From Methylobacterium sp. J-030 (lineage in GTDB: Bacteria > Pseudomonadota > Alphaproteobacteria > Rhizobiales > Beijerinckiaceae): 64,000 nt of DNA. Position numbers and translations under genes: made by a program. Positions within the stretch are counted from its first letter, which is position 1; each line of letters begins with the position of its first letter. The notes beneath the pieces were generated by a model. That model saw only the letters and a program-made list of their open reading frames with translations, did not search any database and was not told where the DNA came from. The stretch covers positions 1 through 64,000 of the forward strand of contig NZ_JAKSYM010000084.1 in assembly GCF_022829545.1 (NCBI RefSeq), given 5' to 3'. Below are positions 8,139-15,684 of this stretch, in pieces.

Positions 8139-8441
8139 CCCGGTGCCTTCTCAGAGGCCCCCGGCACGGACATGCGCGCCGGGGACGGTGTCGTGGGCTG
8201 AGACGGCGACGAACGCCGCCAGCGAGCCGCGTCGGCGATTTTGAGCGCGGTGCCGAGACCCGCGGCACGGGACGCGCCCCGTGCTGTCCGCGAGACCGAG
8301 AAGGCTGGACAGCGGCCCACTCGGCAGCCCCGCGGCATCGGGAGCCTGTGTCGCCGGCCACCAGGGCATGGCTAAGCCCCGCGCCGGCTGTCGGGTGTTA
8401 CTTCTCGCGGCACCGCCCGACTGGCCGCGATCGGCGCGCAC
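8135..8441 (-). pseudogene. Decayed phage tail-associated gene
   Basis: The 340 bp between the coiled-coil gene and the hub gene have no good single frame. One frame gives APDAAGLPSGPLSSLLGLAD; a second frame takes over with AGLGTALKIADAARWRR and ends in a TGA that overlaps the hub gene's ATG as ATGA. The 4-bp overlap suggests that the second frame is the true 3' end of a gene coupled to the hub gene. The two halves together are shorter than a normal structural protein, so an internal deletion plus a frameshift near 8275-8290 is likely. The original function is not clear. Confidence 0.4.
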
Positions 8442-8474
8442 ATCGCCGATGGAGTGAGCCGCACAATCGGCGGT

Positions 8475-9188
8475 TCAGCTCGGAAACTCGGCGGCCGCAT
8501 CGAGATGCAGGGAAGCAATGGTCTCGCGATACTGGCGGGCACGGACATCGGTGCCGGCAGCTCGGCCGTCGCTGTCGCCGATCGCGCTCCAACCCGGAAG
8601 CGCGCTCTGGATGTAAAAACCCTCGAACACGTCCAAGACCTGTTCGATCTCCCGCCACGCCCGATAGCGTTCCTTCGCCTCCGCAATGAGGGCGGGCACC
8701 TTCGGATGGGTGCGGGCAACCTCCGCCACCGCATCGCACACAAGCCATGCGGTCATGTCGATGCCGTTCTTGATCCCCTCAAGCTCGAACGCCGTTTCGT
8801 CGCGCACGCCGCGGGCGAGGTCGGCCTCCTCCCCGGCTCGGGAGGCTTCCTCCTGAGCACGCACAACGCCGAAGCTCTCACGCCAATTCTCATCTGGAGC
8901 GTTGAATAGGCTCTGCCGCTTCGCGTCGGTCAGTTCCTTTTCCGCGGCCTGCTGGCGGCCCATGGCGGCATAGAGAACGTCGTGAGCGCGCCCCAGCCGA
9001 GCTTCTAGAGATGCGATGTGTTCGCGGCGCCGATGAGCATTGGCGATGGCATCGGCGAGTTTCTTCCGGGCTGCCTCGTGTAAGTTCACGGGCAGCAAGG
9101 CTGATGCGGCCAGGGCTGCAACTTGCGTCTCGGGCTCGACGGACGGATCGACTACGCGAAGCGGCGACTGCGGGGACTGTTTCGGCAT
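8475..9188 (-). CDS. Phage protein with coiled coil, unknown role
   Basis: A 237-residue protein with a long charged, Ala-rich helical segment at residues 40-150, probably a coiled coil (AIANAHRRREHIASLEARLG). It lacks Cys-rich or catalytic motifs. Its place between terminase and tail genes is where scaffolds and head-tail connectors usually are, so a scaffold-like role is possible. The family was not recognised. The start MPKQSPQSP follows the previous gene by 11 bases. The frame is intact, unlike the gene after it. Confidence 0.6.
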   Translation of the reverse strand: MPKQSPQSPLRVVDPSVEPETQVAALAASALLPVNLHEAARKKLADAIANAHRRREHIASLEARLGRAHDVLYAAMGRQQAAEKELTDAKRQSLFNAPDENWRESFGVVRAQEEASRAGEEADLARGVRDETAFELEGIKNGIDMTAWLVCDAVAEVARTHPKVPALIAEAKERYRAWREIEQVLDVFEGFYIQSALPGWSAIGDSDGRAAGTDVRARQYRETIASLHLDAAAEFPS

Positions 9189-9199
9189 GGTCCCGCTCC

Positions 9200-9520
9200 T
9201 CAGTAGCCGGTGCCAGTCAGGCGGCCGGCGTTGGGAAACCGCTCCCGGTACTCCTTCGCCTCGGCGCTATCGGTGGCCATGCCGCGGAGGCCGACCGTCC
9301 TGCCCGCACGGATCGCCTTACGGGCGGTCGGGCCGAGCCGCATGAACTCCTGCCGTGCCCGGTCCCCGAGGGCGGTATCCATCGCGGGCGTCGAGGCGCG
9401 CTCAGGCTGGGGCGTGTCGAGGGACGTGCCCTCAAGCAGGGCGTCCAACTCACGAAGGTCGCCCTCCGGCAGCTTCTCCATGTAGTAGCGCAGGATGATC
9501 TCGATTGCCTTCTGGTCCAT
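9200..9520 (-). CDS. Small phage protein following the terminase
   Basis: A 106-residue protein beginning MDQKAIEIILRYYMEKL. The N-terminus looks helical and acidic (PEGDLRELDALL), the middle is a linker, and the end is basic (KEYRERFPNAGRL). Proteins with this mix occur in the head module of several alphaproteobacterial prophages, often near a scaffold or capsid gene, but I cannot name the family with certainty. The ATG at 9518-9520 is preferred over an upstream TTG because of GAGA spacing. It is transcribed after the terminase and just ahead of the coiled-coil gene. Confidence 0.55.
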   Translation of the reverse strand: MDQKAIEIILRYYMEKLPEGDLRELDALLEGTSLDTPQPERASTPAMDTALGDRARQEFMRLGPTARKAIRAGRTVGLRGMATDSAEAKEYRERFPNAGRLTGTGY

Positions 9521-9654
9521 GGTCGATCTCAAATCTTCTCGGAATGATATGCGGTCGTAGGCGAGTGCTGGGTGTTTGATGGTGGTGCTCCGATTGAGAG
9601 TATGTGTTTCGTCGAGGATGATTTCTCAGTCGGTCGTGGTGTCGAGGTGTCGTG

Positions 9655-11106
9655 TCAGAATGCGCCGCGGCGCCTGCGGCTGAACGCCAAGTTGCGGGCC
9701 CAGTCCATGGCTTCCGGTGGGACTTCGATAACCCGCTGCTGATCCATCGCTGCCAGCACCAGCACGCCGGCTACAGCGTTCACCACGTCGTCGTGAGCCC
9801 CGGGAGCATGGTCGATGCTGTCCCGCCCGCCCCGGGCCGTGCGCCGCTCCAGAGTGATGAGCTGCGTGGCCAGTACCGGCACATCCAGCAATTCGACCTC
9901 GCCGGAGTTCAGCTTCGGCAGCAGGTCGATGTAGATTTGGCTCTTGGGCTTCTCGGATGGCTCGTAGGTGATGCCGTGCCGCTGGAAGCTCTCCCGCGGC
10001 CACTCACCGGCATACCGGTCGCCAACCACCCTGCTAAGGCCATAGCGCTTCAGCAGGTCCGAGAACTCCGACACAACCGCCTCGGGCGAGAACGGCGCTT
10101 TGCGCTCTCGCATCGCATCCAGGACGACACGCTCGTCTTCCCGGTGGCCGATCGCCAACGTCATGGAATCCGATGCCCCGCCCGAGGGATCGACGAACGC
10201 GTGGTATGTGAGGCCCGTCAGAGGCGCGCGCTCGATCACGCTGCGCGGGATGGCGGCTTCAACGACCTCGCGGGAGACGAAGGTCTCCACGTCGCTGCGG
10301 AACTCCGCCAGGTACTCGGCCGAGGCGCTCGGGAGATCCCGCGCCAAGGCCTCGTCGATCACCCGCTGCGGCACGCTGGGGTTCATGGTGCGGGTCGCAG
10401 CACGCCACACCAGCACCGGGGCATCGTCCCGCCCGTGATACCGCTGGAAGGCATCGTAGAGGGCACCACGCCGCGCGTAGGGCGAGGAGGCGCACAGCAT
10501 CATCCCGTTCGGGATCGTCGCCATGGCTGGGCGCAGGGCGTCGAGGATCTCGTAGTCGGGGCTGGCCGAGGTATCGGAGGGCCAGAAGGCCAGCTCATCG
10601 CACAGAGCCGCTGCCAGGGTGCGCCCGCGGACGGCACGGTAGGAGGAGGTACCGACCTCGATCGTCACCCGGTTGGTGAGGTCGAATTCGTCCGCCGTCT
10701 CCCGCTCGACCATGCGCGCCAGCATCGGCACCTCGGTGAGCAGACCCTTGATGTACCGGAAGATGGTCCGGGCCTGCCGGCGGTCGGTGGCGATGATCAG
10801 GATGGTCGCCCGCTCTCCCGGGGCAAGGTACCGCCGGTAATCACGGAAGCAGGCGAGGTAGACGGCGATCAAGGCCAGCACGAAGCTCTTGCCGGCCCGG
10901 CGCCCGCAGATCAGCCACGCCTCGCTGTGGGCATCCGCTGGAGCCTCGGTACGGCCCGTACAGGCGCGGTAGGTCTCGGCCTCGGTCTCGGACAGCGGCA
11001 GGCCGAACAGGGCGCCCACGAAGCCCCTCCAGGCTGCCCAGGTGTCGGCATCCTTGAACCAGGGCCCGAACAGCTTCGGGTCGGACATGGCCTGAAGCAG
11101 GTTCAT
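9655..11106 (-). CDS. Terminase large subunit (DNA packaging motor)
   Basis: A 483-residue TerL. The ATPase half has a Walker A-like GRRAGKS at 68-74 and a Walker B ALCDELAFW with D170/E171. The nuclease half has FVDPSGGASDSMTLAIG around residues 305-320 and a final acidic cluster DHAPGAHDDVVNAVAG, as expected for the RNase H-like fold that cuts concatemeric DNA. It would pump DNA into proheads together with the small subunit encoded just upstream; the start overlaps that gene as ATGA. Length and motifs are complete, so the protein may be active although portal and capsid genes are missing downstream. Confidence 0.95.
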   Translation of the reverse strand: MNLLQAMSDPKLFGPWFKDADTWAAWRGFVGALFGLPLSETEAETYRACTGRTEAPADAHSEAWLICGRRAGKSFVLALIAVYLACFRDYRRYLAPGERATILIIATDRRQARTIFRYIKGLLTEVPMLARMVERETADEFDLTNRVTIEVGTSSYRAVRGRTLAAALCDELAFWPSDTSASPDYEILDALRPAMATIPNGMMLCASSPYARRGALYDAFQRYHGRDDAPVLVWRAATRTMNPSVPQRVIDEALARDLPSASAEYLAEFRSDVETFVSREVVEAAIPRSVIERAPLTGLTYHAFVDPSGGASDSMTLAIGHREDERVVLDAMRERKAPFSPEAVVSEFSDLLKRYGLSRVVGDRYAGEWPRESFQRHGITYEPSEKPKSQIYIDLLPKLNSGEVELLDVPVLATQLITLERRTARGGRDSIDHAPGAHDDVVNAVAGVLVLAAMDQQRVIEVPPEAMDWARNLAFSRRRRGAF

Positions 11107-11522
11107 GCGGCCGGCCTCGCGTCGATGTAGTCCCGGAGATCGGGGGTCACGTCGCGGGGGCGACGCCGCAGGCCGATGGCCTCCAGCAGCCGGCGGAGGT
11201 TGCCGGAGGTGCGGCTGTAGAGATCCAGTGCGTCGGCATCGGCCTCGCCGTCCGTGGCGAACCGCTCCTCCATCCGCTCCAGTTCGACGGTGAGTGTCGC
11301 AGCCCGGCGGATGATGGATTTCTCGGCAGCCGACACCGCGCCCTCCCCGCCGAGGTCAGACAGGTGCAGGGCCATGAGGTCCCGCATGCGCCGAGCCCAG
11401 CCCGAACGCCCGTCCACGTTCTGCAGCAGCACGCTGCCGTTGGTGACGCGGCTCCGGTGCGACGGCTTCTGAACTGCAATGGTCGGGCTATCTGCCACCG
11501 ATCCGCGCGCCTTATTGAACAT
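11103..11522 (-). CDS. Putative terminase small subunit
   Basis: A 139-residue protein with a basic, disordered N-terminus (about 40 residues) and a helical part: RRMRDLMALHLSDLGG, EKSIIRRAATLTVELERME, LDLYSRTSGNLRRLLEAIGL. This is the protein that precedes large terminase genes in many alphaproteobacterial prophages, and the 4-bp ATGA overlap with terL supports the assignment. It would recognise the packaging site on phage DNA. The GGACA/TGTCC array lies about 180 bp upstream of its start and might include that site. Confidence 0.75.
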   Translation of the reverse strand: MFNKARGSVADSPTIAVQKPSHRSRVTNGSVLLQNVDGRSGWARRMRDLMALHLSDLGGEGAVSAAEKSIIRRAATLTVELERMEERFATDGEADADALDLYSRTSGNLRRLLEAIGLRRRPRDVTPDLRDYIDARPAA

Positions 11523-11703
11523 CGGTTGGATAAGATAGCGCTAATATTGTGCTAAGTCATTGGCATGTAACGGTTCACTGCGCTCCACTGCAGTGTTTGT
11601 TTGCCGTGAGACGGCAATTTCTCCGCGGATGCAGCTTTAATCGGCGAGTTTTGCTTGGATCGACGCGTCTCATTCCGGCGGTTTCCCCTGCCCTCTCAAT
11701 CGA

Positions 11704-11830
11704 CCGGACAAAACGGACAAAGCGGACAAATGTCCCAGCTGTCCGGCTGTCCGTTTCCGGACGGACAGGACAAGGACACTAGGAAGTGTCCTGTCTGTCC
11801 GGTCCCGGATGTCCGGTTAGTCCGTGTCCG
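11704..11830. repeat. Array of 13 GGACA/TGTCC pentamers, iteron-like
   Basis: Forward GGACA occurs at 11706, 11715, 11724, 11763, 11768 and 11774. Reverse TGTCC occurs at 11731, 11740, 11748, 11787, 11796, 11810 and 11825. The first three form a 9-bp-period direct array (GGACAAANC). The centre is an inverted repeat: 11757-11772 against 11787-11802 match in 15 of 16 positions, with an inner perfect 8-bp stem (11773-11780 and 11785-11792). The array overlaps the last codons of the RepA-like ATPase gene and lies upstream of the small terminase gene. It resembles replication-origin iterons or a packaging or regulatory site. Confidence 0.85.
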
Positions 11831-13079
11831 GCTTGAGCCAGAGGTGGTCGATGCCACCGATGGCGACGGAGCCGATCAGGCTGCGACCGAGGCAGGTCTC
11901 GACGGCTCGCTTGAAGGCCTTGCGCTTGGCTTCAGCCCGCTTGGCGTCGTCGTCACCGTCGGCCGGATAGATCGTGCTGAAAGCGGTCCTGACGGTTTGC
12001 AGGGGGACAGCGCGAACTTCGGCACCTTCCGACCCGAACGGCCAAGCGCGGCTACCGTGATCCACGAGGCTGGCGAGCAGCGCCTCTCGGAAGACCTTCA
12101 GCGACGTGGGCCAGCGCTCCTTGGCTGCCGTGACGGCCGTGGCGGAAATCTGATCCGTCTGCCAGTTCACGATGCACGTCGTGATCGGCTCGCGGTCGTA
12201 GGTCTCACCGACGGTGATCACCTCCAGCGAATAGGGAATTTCGTAGCCGCAGCGCCCTCCCCGGACCTTCCGGATCGCCATGCGAGTGTTGCTGATCGTG
12301 CCGGCCTCGTCCCGGCTGGCGAGCATGGCCAGCACCACGTCGGCGGCAGCCTCCTTCGCCGAGCTGCCCCGTGTGCCGGTCTCTACGGCCTTGCCGAAGT
12401 GATCCACGCCCAGGACGAAGGCGCCGGTCTGGTGGCTCAAGGCCTCCATGGCGTTCATCACGCGCTGCGTTTCAGCAGCTGAATTTTCGTCCGTGAAACC
12501 CGCACCGGCGGCGACGGTGTCGATCACGATCAATGCGAGCGGCAGGTCGAAAACTTTGGCCAAGTGCTCGGCCGCCATCTTCGCCACCGTGGCGAGCTGC
12601 GGCACGGCATCGGCATCGAGCAGGCGCGGGCATTCCTCAATCCAGGCGAACGGCAACCGATCCGGCGCGTCTGGCCCGAGCTTGCCTTGAACGATGCCTC
12701 GAAGCCGGATCGGGATTTCAAAGGATCCCTCCGGCGCGATGAACAGGACGCCGCCCTGCCGCATCACCCGCTTCCCCGCGAAGGGGCTACCAGTCATCAC
12801 GGACGCGCTGAGGTCGAGGGCGCCGAACGTCTTCCCGCCACCCCACACGCCAGCGAGCAGGCCCTTGCCTGTCTCGAATACTATATCCCGCACGAGCCAC
12901 GCTCGGTCGGCGTTCGGATCCGCGTCGCCGTGCCAGCGGATGCTGATGCCCGTTCGGGAGTGGGGCGGGACATTGTCACGACCCTTGCTCCGCGGCACGG
13001 CGTCAGGGTCCGGGCCGGGCCAGCCGTGAAACCGGTCCGAATCGTCCAGCGAGGAGCCGTTGAACGCGCGTTCTGACAT
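11817..13079 (-). CDS. RepA-like AAA ATPase (prophage replication)
   Basis: A 420-residue protein. After a disordered N-terminus of 40 residues come a Walker A GVWGGGKTF (about 77-85), LFIAPEG, and a Walker B LALIVIDTV, followed by DHFGK and an SSAKEAA region. This is the layout of the AAA_25/RepA-type hexameric helicases encoded by phages and plasmids, which bind single-stranded DNA and unwind origins. The ATG at 13077-13079 has GGAGGAG upstream at 5 bases; a GTG 3 bp earlier overlaps the previous stop. The C-terminal region after residue 330 is variable and may contact a specific site. The GGACA/TGTCC array begins within its last codons, which suggests a replication module. Confidence 0.85.
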   Translation of the reverse strand: MSERAFNGSSLDDSDRFHGWPGPDPDAVPRSKGRDNVPPHSRTGISIRWHGDADPNADRAWLVRDIVFETGKGLLAGVWGGGKTFGALDLSASVMTGSPFAGKRVMRQGGVLFIAPEGSFEIPIRLRGIVQGKLGPDAPDRLPFAWIEECPRLLDADAVPQLATVAKMAAEHLAKVFDLPLALIVIDTVAAGAGFTDENSAAETQRVMNAMEALSHQTGAFVLGVDHFGKAVETGTRGSSAKEAAADVVLAMLASRDEAGTISNTRMAIRKVRGGRCGYEIPYSLEVITVGETYDREPITTCIVNWQTDQISATAVTAAKERWPTSLKVFREALLASLVDHGSRAWPFGSEGAEVRAVPLQTVRTAFSTIYPADGDDDAKRAEAKRKAFKRAVETCLGRSLIGSVAIGGIDHLWLKPDTD

Positions 13080-13312
13080 CACGCTCCTCCGCGCGAGCCC
13101 GTCGGGCGGAGCGTTGCGGCGGTATCCGCGGCGCTGGCGATGGCAATGGCGGCCTGACGCAGGGCGTAGTTGACGCCTCTGCTGTCCCCGATAGCAGCCA
13201 ACTCCGCCGCCGTGCGGGCGTAGGTCTCGGCGATGCCGGCGGCCTCCACGATGGCCTCAAAGGTATGGGCGAGCATAGCCGCCCGCTCCGGATTGCGGAT
13301 CGGCGCGTTCAT
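13079..13312 (-). CDS. Small helical prophage protein
   Basis: A 77-residue, Ala-rich helical protein (AAMLAHTFEAIVEAAGIAETYARTAAELAAIG). It overlaps the Topo VI-A-like gene upstream by 4 bp and the ATPase gene downstream by 1 to 3 bp, so the three are translated as one unit. No motif shows what it does. Since its neighbours act on DNA, a loading or adaptor role is possible but not shown. The end is Gly/Arg-rich. Confidence 0.65.
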   Translation of the reverse strand: MNAPIRNPERAAMLAHTFEAIVEAAGIAETYARTAAELAAIGDSRGVNYALRQAAIAIASAADTAATLRPTGSRGGA

Positions 13313-14226
13313 GCCCGTCCTCCATCGAAAGTTCGGGCGAAGGCCCGCAGCGCGTCGCGCTCTGATGCTTCGGCGACTTGCAGCGCCGCCAACATCGTGT
13401 CTGGAATGTGCTGCTTGATCGCCGCCTCCACGAGGTAGCGGAGATCATCAGGCGGCAGCGCATCCAACTCGACGCTGTCGCCCTCAAAGCCAATCGCGTG
13501 GGAGTTGCCCTCCCGCTTCGTCGGCCGGCTCGGAAGGCCCAGGATCCGGATCTGCTCCGGGGTGACCGCCATACGGGTGAAGGTCACGTTCTCGGCGTAG
13601 ACAGAGTCCGCTGCGATCTCATTGATATAGGTGAACAACTTCCGCTGCGTGGCGGCGCTGGCCGCTACCCCGCTCGGGTCATGGTCGCCGAACTCGTAGA
13701 TCACGCACGGGCGACCGTCGGCGCAGATGCCCTCGGCGGCCTCGTGCAGGTAGGAGTCGGAAGCGAAGCCTCGGGAGACGTACAACGGCACGTCGTAGAC
13801 CTGCGTCACGTCCATAATGATACCAGCCAGCGCATCCTTCTCGCACCAGACCTCGACCCGCTCCTCCACCTGAGAGAAGACGGATCGGCGATAGGTCTCA
13901 GCGGTGAGGTACAACGCGTGCTCAACCCCATGGTAGGTGCGCGGCCGGCGAACCCACCGGGTGTTGTCGGAGATATCGGCCCAAGGGATCACGCCGTCGC
14001 GGCGCAGCTTCAGGAGCTGGTGGCCGACCATGGCGTAGGACTGCTCGGTTTTATCGACGATGCCCTGGACCGTGAGCGCGTAGAACAGCTGTCTCAGCGT
14101 CATCGGCTTCTGCAACGCCACAGTGTTCACCATAGCGCGGCGCATAACGGCCAACTCCATCTTAGAGCGGCGCTGGCGCTTTATCGAGCTAGCTGGATAA
14201 AGCGGGTTCGCGGAGGGGGCGCTCAC
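13309..14226 (-). CDS. Topo VI subunit A / Spo11-like Toprim protein, stand-alone
   Basis: A 305-residue protein counted from a GTG at 14224-14226 that overlaps the preceding stop as GTGA; a TTG start 12 bases upstream is possible. The N-terminal winged-helix-like part has TLRQLFYAL, aligning with the RDIFY/REIYY motif that carries the catalytic tyrosine of Spo11 and Topo VI-A, here Y49. The Toprim part has VEVWCEKDAL (E129), YVSRGFAS, and YEFGDHDPSG (D181 and D183). The C-terminal VELDALPPDDLRYLVEAAI also follows Topo VI-A. So all recognised catalytic elements of a type IIB topoisomerase A subunit or transesterase are present. No GHKL B subunit gene is in the window. It probably cuts or relaxes phage DNA during replication. 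Such short Topo VI-A homologues exist in other mobile elements. Confidence 0.8.
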   Translation of the reverse strand: MSAPSANPLYPASSIKRQRRSKMELAVMRRAMVNTVALQKPMTLRQLFYALTVQGIVDKTEQSYAMVGHQLLKLRRDGVIPWADISDNTRWVRRPRTYHGVEHALYLTAETYRRSVFSQVEERVEVWCEKDALAGIIMDVTQVYDVPLYVSRGFASDSYLHEAAEGICADGRPCVIYEFGDHDPSGVAASAATQRKLFTYINEIAADSVYAENVTFTRMAVTPEQIRILGLPSRPTKREGNSHAIGFEGDSVELDALPPDDLRYLVEAAIKQHIPDTMLAALQVAEASERDALRAFARTFDGGRA

Positions 14227-14435
14227 GCGCGCCCCCAACGATCCGCCACGGAATAGGCGTGGGCCGCGATCACTGCGGCAAGGCTGGGGCTGAAATCGTA
14301 GCGGGCTCGGAGCCGCGCGGTCTGGATTTCGAGCGGGCTGAGTGCTATTTCAGAAGCGTCGGTCTGCCGAGCGACATCTTCTGAGGGACGTGAGCGCTGG
14401 CCGGCGCTCCGTCCCTCAACTATTTTCAGGGCCAT
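14223..14435 (-). CDS. Small prophage protein
   Basis: A 70-residue protein from an ATG at 14433-14435 (MALKIVEGRSAGQRSRP) to a TGA that overlaps the next start as GTGA. The basic N-terminus is followed by a helical part (SPLEIQTARLRARYDFSPSLAAVIAAHAY). It belongs to the same coupled unit as the Topo VI-A-like and ATPase genes. Its family was not recognised. Codons upstream of the chosen ATG are part of the AlpA-like frame's overlap, so a longer N-terminus is unlikely. Confidence 0.6.
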   Translation of the reverse strand: MALKIVEGRSAGQRSRPSEDVARQTDASEIALSPLEIQTARLRARYDFSPSLAAVIAAHAYSVADRWGRA

Positions 14436-14439
14436 CGTG

Positions 14440-14715
14440 CTACGCGGCCTCCCTCTTCGCGACAGCTTCGGCGGCTCGCCGGAGCGAGGTTGGAAGCGGG
14501 TGGTCCTGGATGCTCTGGCGCCAAGCCGCCTCATCCTGCGGGAAGATGATCACGCGCCGGCCGACGCGCGTTGACTTGGGCGCGCGGCCGATGGCCTTCA
14601 GGTAGAAGTAAGAACTCTCGCCGATCTTGTTTCGGGCGCAGAACTCCGGAACGCTGATTGCGCTGGTGTCTTCAGATCGGACGATCTGAATAGTGCGGGG
14701 GACTGCGGTCGCAGT
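14440..14715 (-). CDS. AlpA/excisionase-like DNA-binding ORF without canonical start
   Basis: The open frame encodes ISVPEFCARNKIGESSYF, YLKAIGRAPKSTRVGRRVIIF and PQDEAAWRQSI, a winged-helix pattern of AlpA and excisionase proteins, including the R-x-G-R-R turn and the I-I-F-P strand. An in-frame stop precedes the frame at 14716-14718, and none of the codons from there to the conserved region is ATG, GTG or TTG. Translation would need ATT (14689-14691) or ATC. The ORF may therefore be a pseudogene or use a rare start. The 20-bp palindrome 14671-14690 overlaps the N-terminal codons, which suggests autoregulation. A normal role would be excision or early control. Confidence 0.55.
   Translation of the reverse strand, partial: TATAVPRTIQIVRSEDTSAISVPEFCARNKIGESSYFYLKAIGRAPKSTRVGRRVIIFPQDEAAWRQSIQDHPLPTSLRRAAEAVAKREAA
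14671..14690. promoter_or_regulatory. Palindromic operator-like site
   Basis: TTCAGATCGGACGATCTGAA is an inverted repeat with perfect 9-bp arms around a 2-bp centre. It lies at the presumed 5' end of the AlpA-like ORF, the first gene of the leftward early operon. It is a good candidate for a phage repressor or AlpA-like protein binding site. Confidence 0.6.
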
Positions 14716-14716
14716 C
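14701..14716. promoter_or_regulatory. Second inverted repeat near the early operon
   Basis: GACTGCGGTCGCAGTC has perfect 7-bp arms around GT and lies 10 bp from the 20-bp palindrome. It could be a second operator or a short terminator stem for the gene at 14842-15684. No T-run follows, so the regulatory reading is favoured. Confidence 0.4.
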
Positions 14717-14841
14717 TAATCCGCCTGAACCTGAACACTCTTGCGAGGCATCGGGCCAACTCCGTGAACCGGCGAAATGCGCGGTGGAGTAGAGATGCCT
14801 GCGTCTCGGCCCGATCGGGATCCCCGAACTAGGGTCGGTAC

Positions 14842-15684
14842 TTATTCGGGTAGGTTGCATTCCGCTTGCGCGCTCGGATCAATAAGATCCTCGCACCATT
14901 CAGACACCTTCTTGGTGAGTCTCTTTGCATCGGTGTCGAGGCCCCATCCGACAAGTAGCAGCCGGGCGACGGCAGCGTGCGGAAAGTCGGTTGGAAAAGG
15001 TCCAAAATAATCCTGAACCAACGTCGTTATTTTTCGAGCTGTGCCGCGAATTTTGTCATCTCCGCGCTTGCCACTACTTCTCTGAACTATGCGCGGGTTA
15101 TGTTTCATTAGGCGCTCTTCGCCCTTTTGGCGAAGATAGTCGTGAACCATTGCGAGGGCGGCTTGTAGGTCCGGCTTGTGTTGAATTGTGATGTCGCCTT
15201 CCTTGTAGATCCCACATAACTCTGCCGCGTCGAAGCACTGCTGAGCCCAGGAGTTCACCGATGATTGGGTTCCGTGTGGCGGGTTCTGGGCGAATTCGGT
15301 CACGATCTCGCAGAACAATGCCGCCGCAAGGTGGTCGAAGACGGTCAGCTCTGCAGTGTCCAGATCGTATTCCAGCCATGAATAGCCGCCGGGAATGCTC
15401 AGCATTGTGGCCTTCAATGGCTCTGGTAGACCTAGTTGAGCTAGCGGATCACCGAAGGTTAGATTTCCAAGCCGGTCGGCGGACAGCCGGCCGTAGCTGC
15501 GGAAATAGTAAGGTATTGACGTGTCGAAATGCTGTCGGTGGACGGAGAGCTTTCTGAGTGAAGGCCAAACATCGTCAAGACGCCTGTCTGTTAGCAGGCG
15601 GTTCGAGCATTCATTCCTCATCGGAGCGACGGAGGCAATAAGGTCTATGCCGCAAGGCAGTCTGGATTTTGCTGTGATGCTCAT
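14842..15684 (-). CDS. Hypothetical protein coupled to the integrase
   Basis: A 280-residue cytoplasmic protein that I do not recognise. Its ATG overlaps the integrase stop as ATGA, so the two are co-translated. The sequence is less GC-rich than neighbouring genes. It has no visible catalytic motif. The second half is basic (RIVQRSSGKRGDDKIRGTARK) and ends in a compact helical part (LTKKVSEWCEDLIDP). Genes lying beside integrases in integrated elements often encode anti-phage functions or control of integration. No domain was found to choose between these. The length and intact frame argue that it is expressed. Confidence 0.6.
   Translation of the reverse strand: MSITAKSRLPCGIDLIASVAPMRNECSNRLLTDRRLDDVWPSLRKLSVHRQHFDTSIPYYFRSYGRLSADRLGNLTFGDPLAQLGLPEPLKATMLSIPGGYSWLEYDLDTAELTVFDHLAAALFCEIVTEFAQNPPHGTQSSVNSWAQQCFDAAELCGIYKEGDITIQHKPDLQAALAMVHDYLRQKGEERLMKHNPRIVQRSSGKRGDDKIRGTARKITTLVQDYFGPFPTDFPHAAVARLLLVGWGLDTDAKRLTKKVSEWCEDLIDPSAQAECNLPE

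Noticed and set aside
4577..11106. Tailocin interpretation of the phage genes
   Set aside because: No sheath, tube, or baseplate spike genes are present, and terminase genes would not be kept in a tailocin. A decayed prophage fits better.
11704..11830. Reading the pentamer array as a CRISPR array
   Set aside because: Repeats are 5 to 9 bp long and occur in both orientations without unique spacers, and no cas genes are present.
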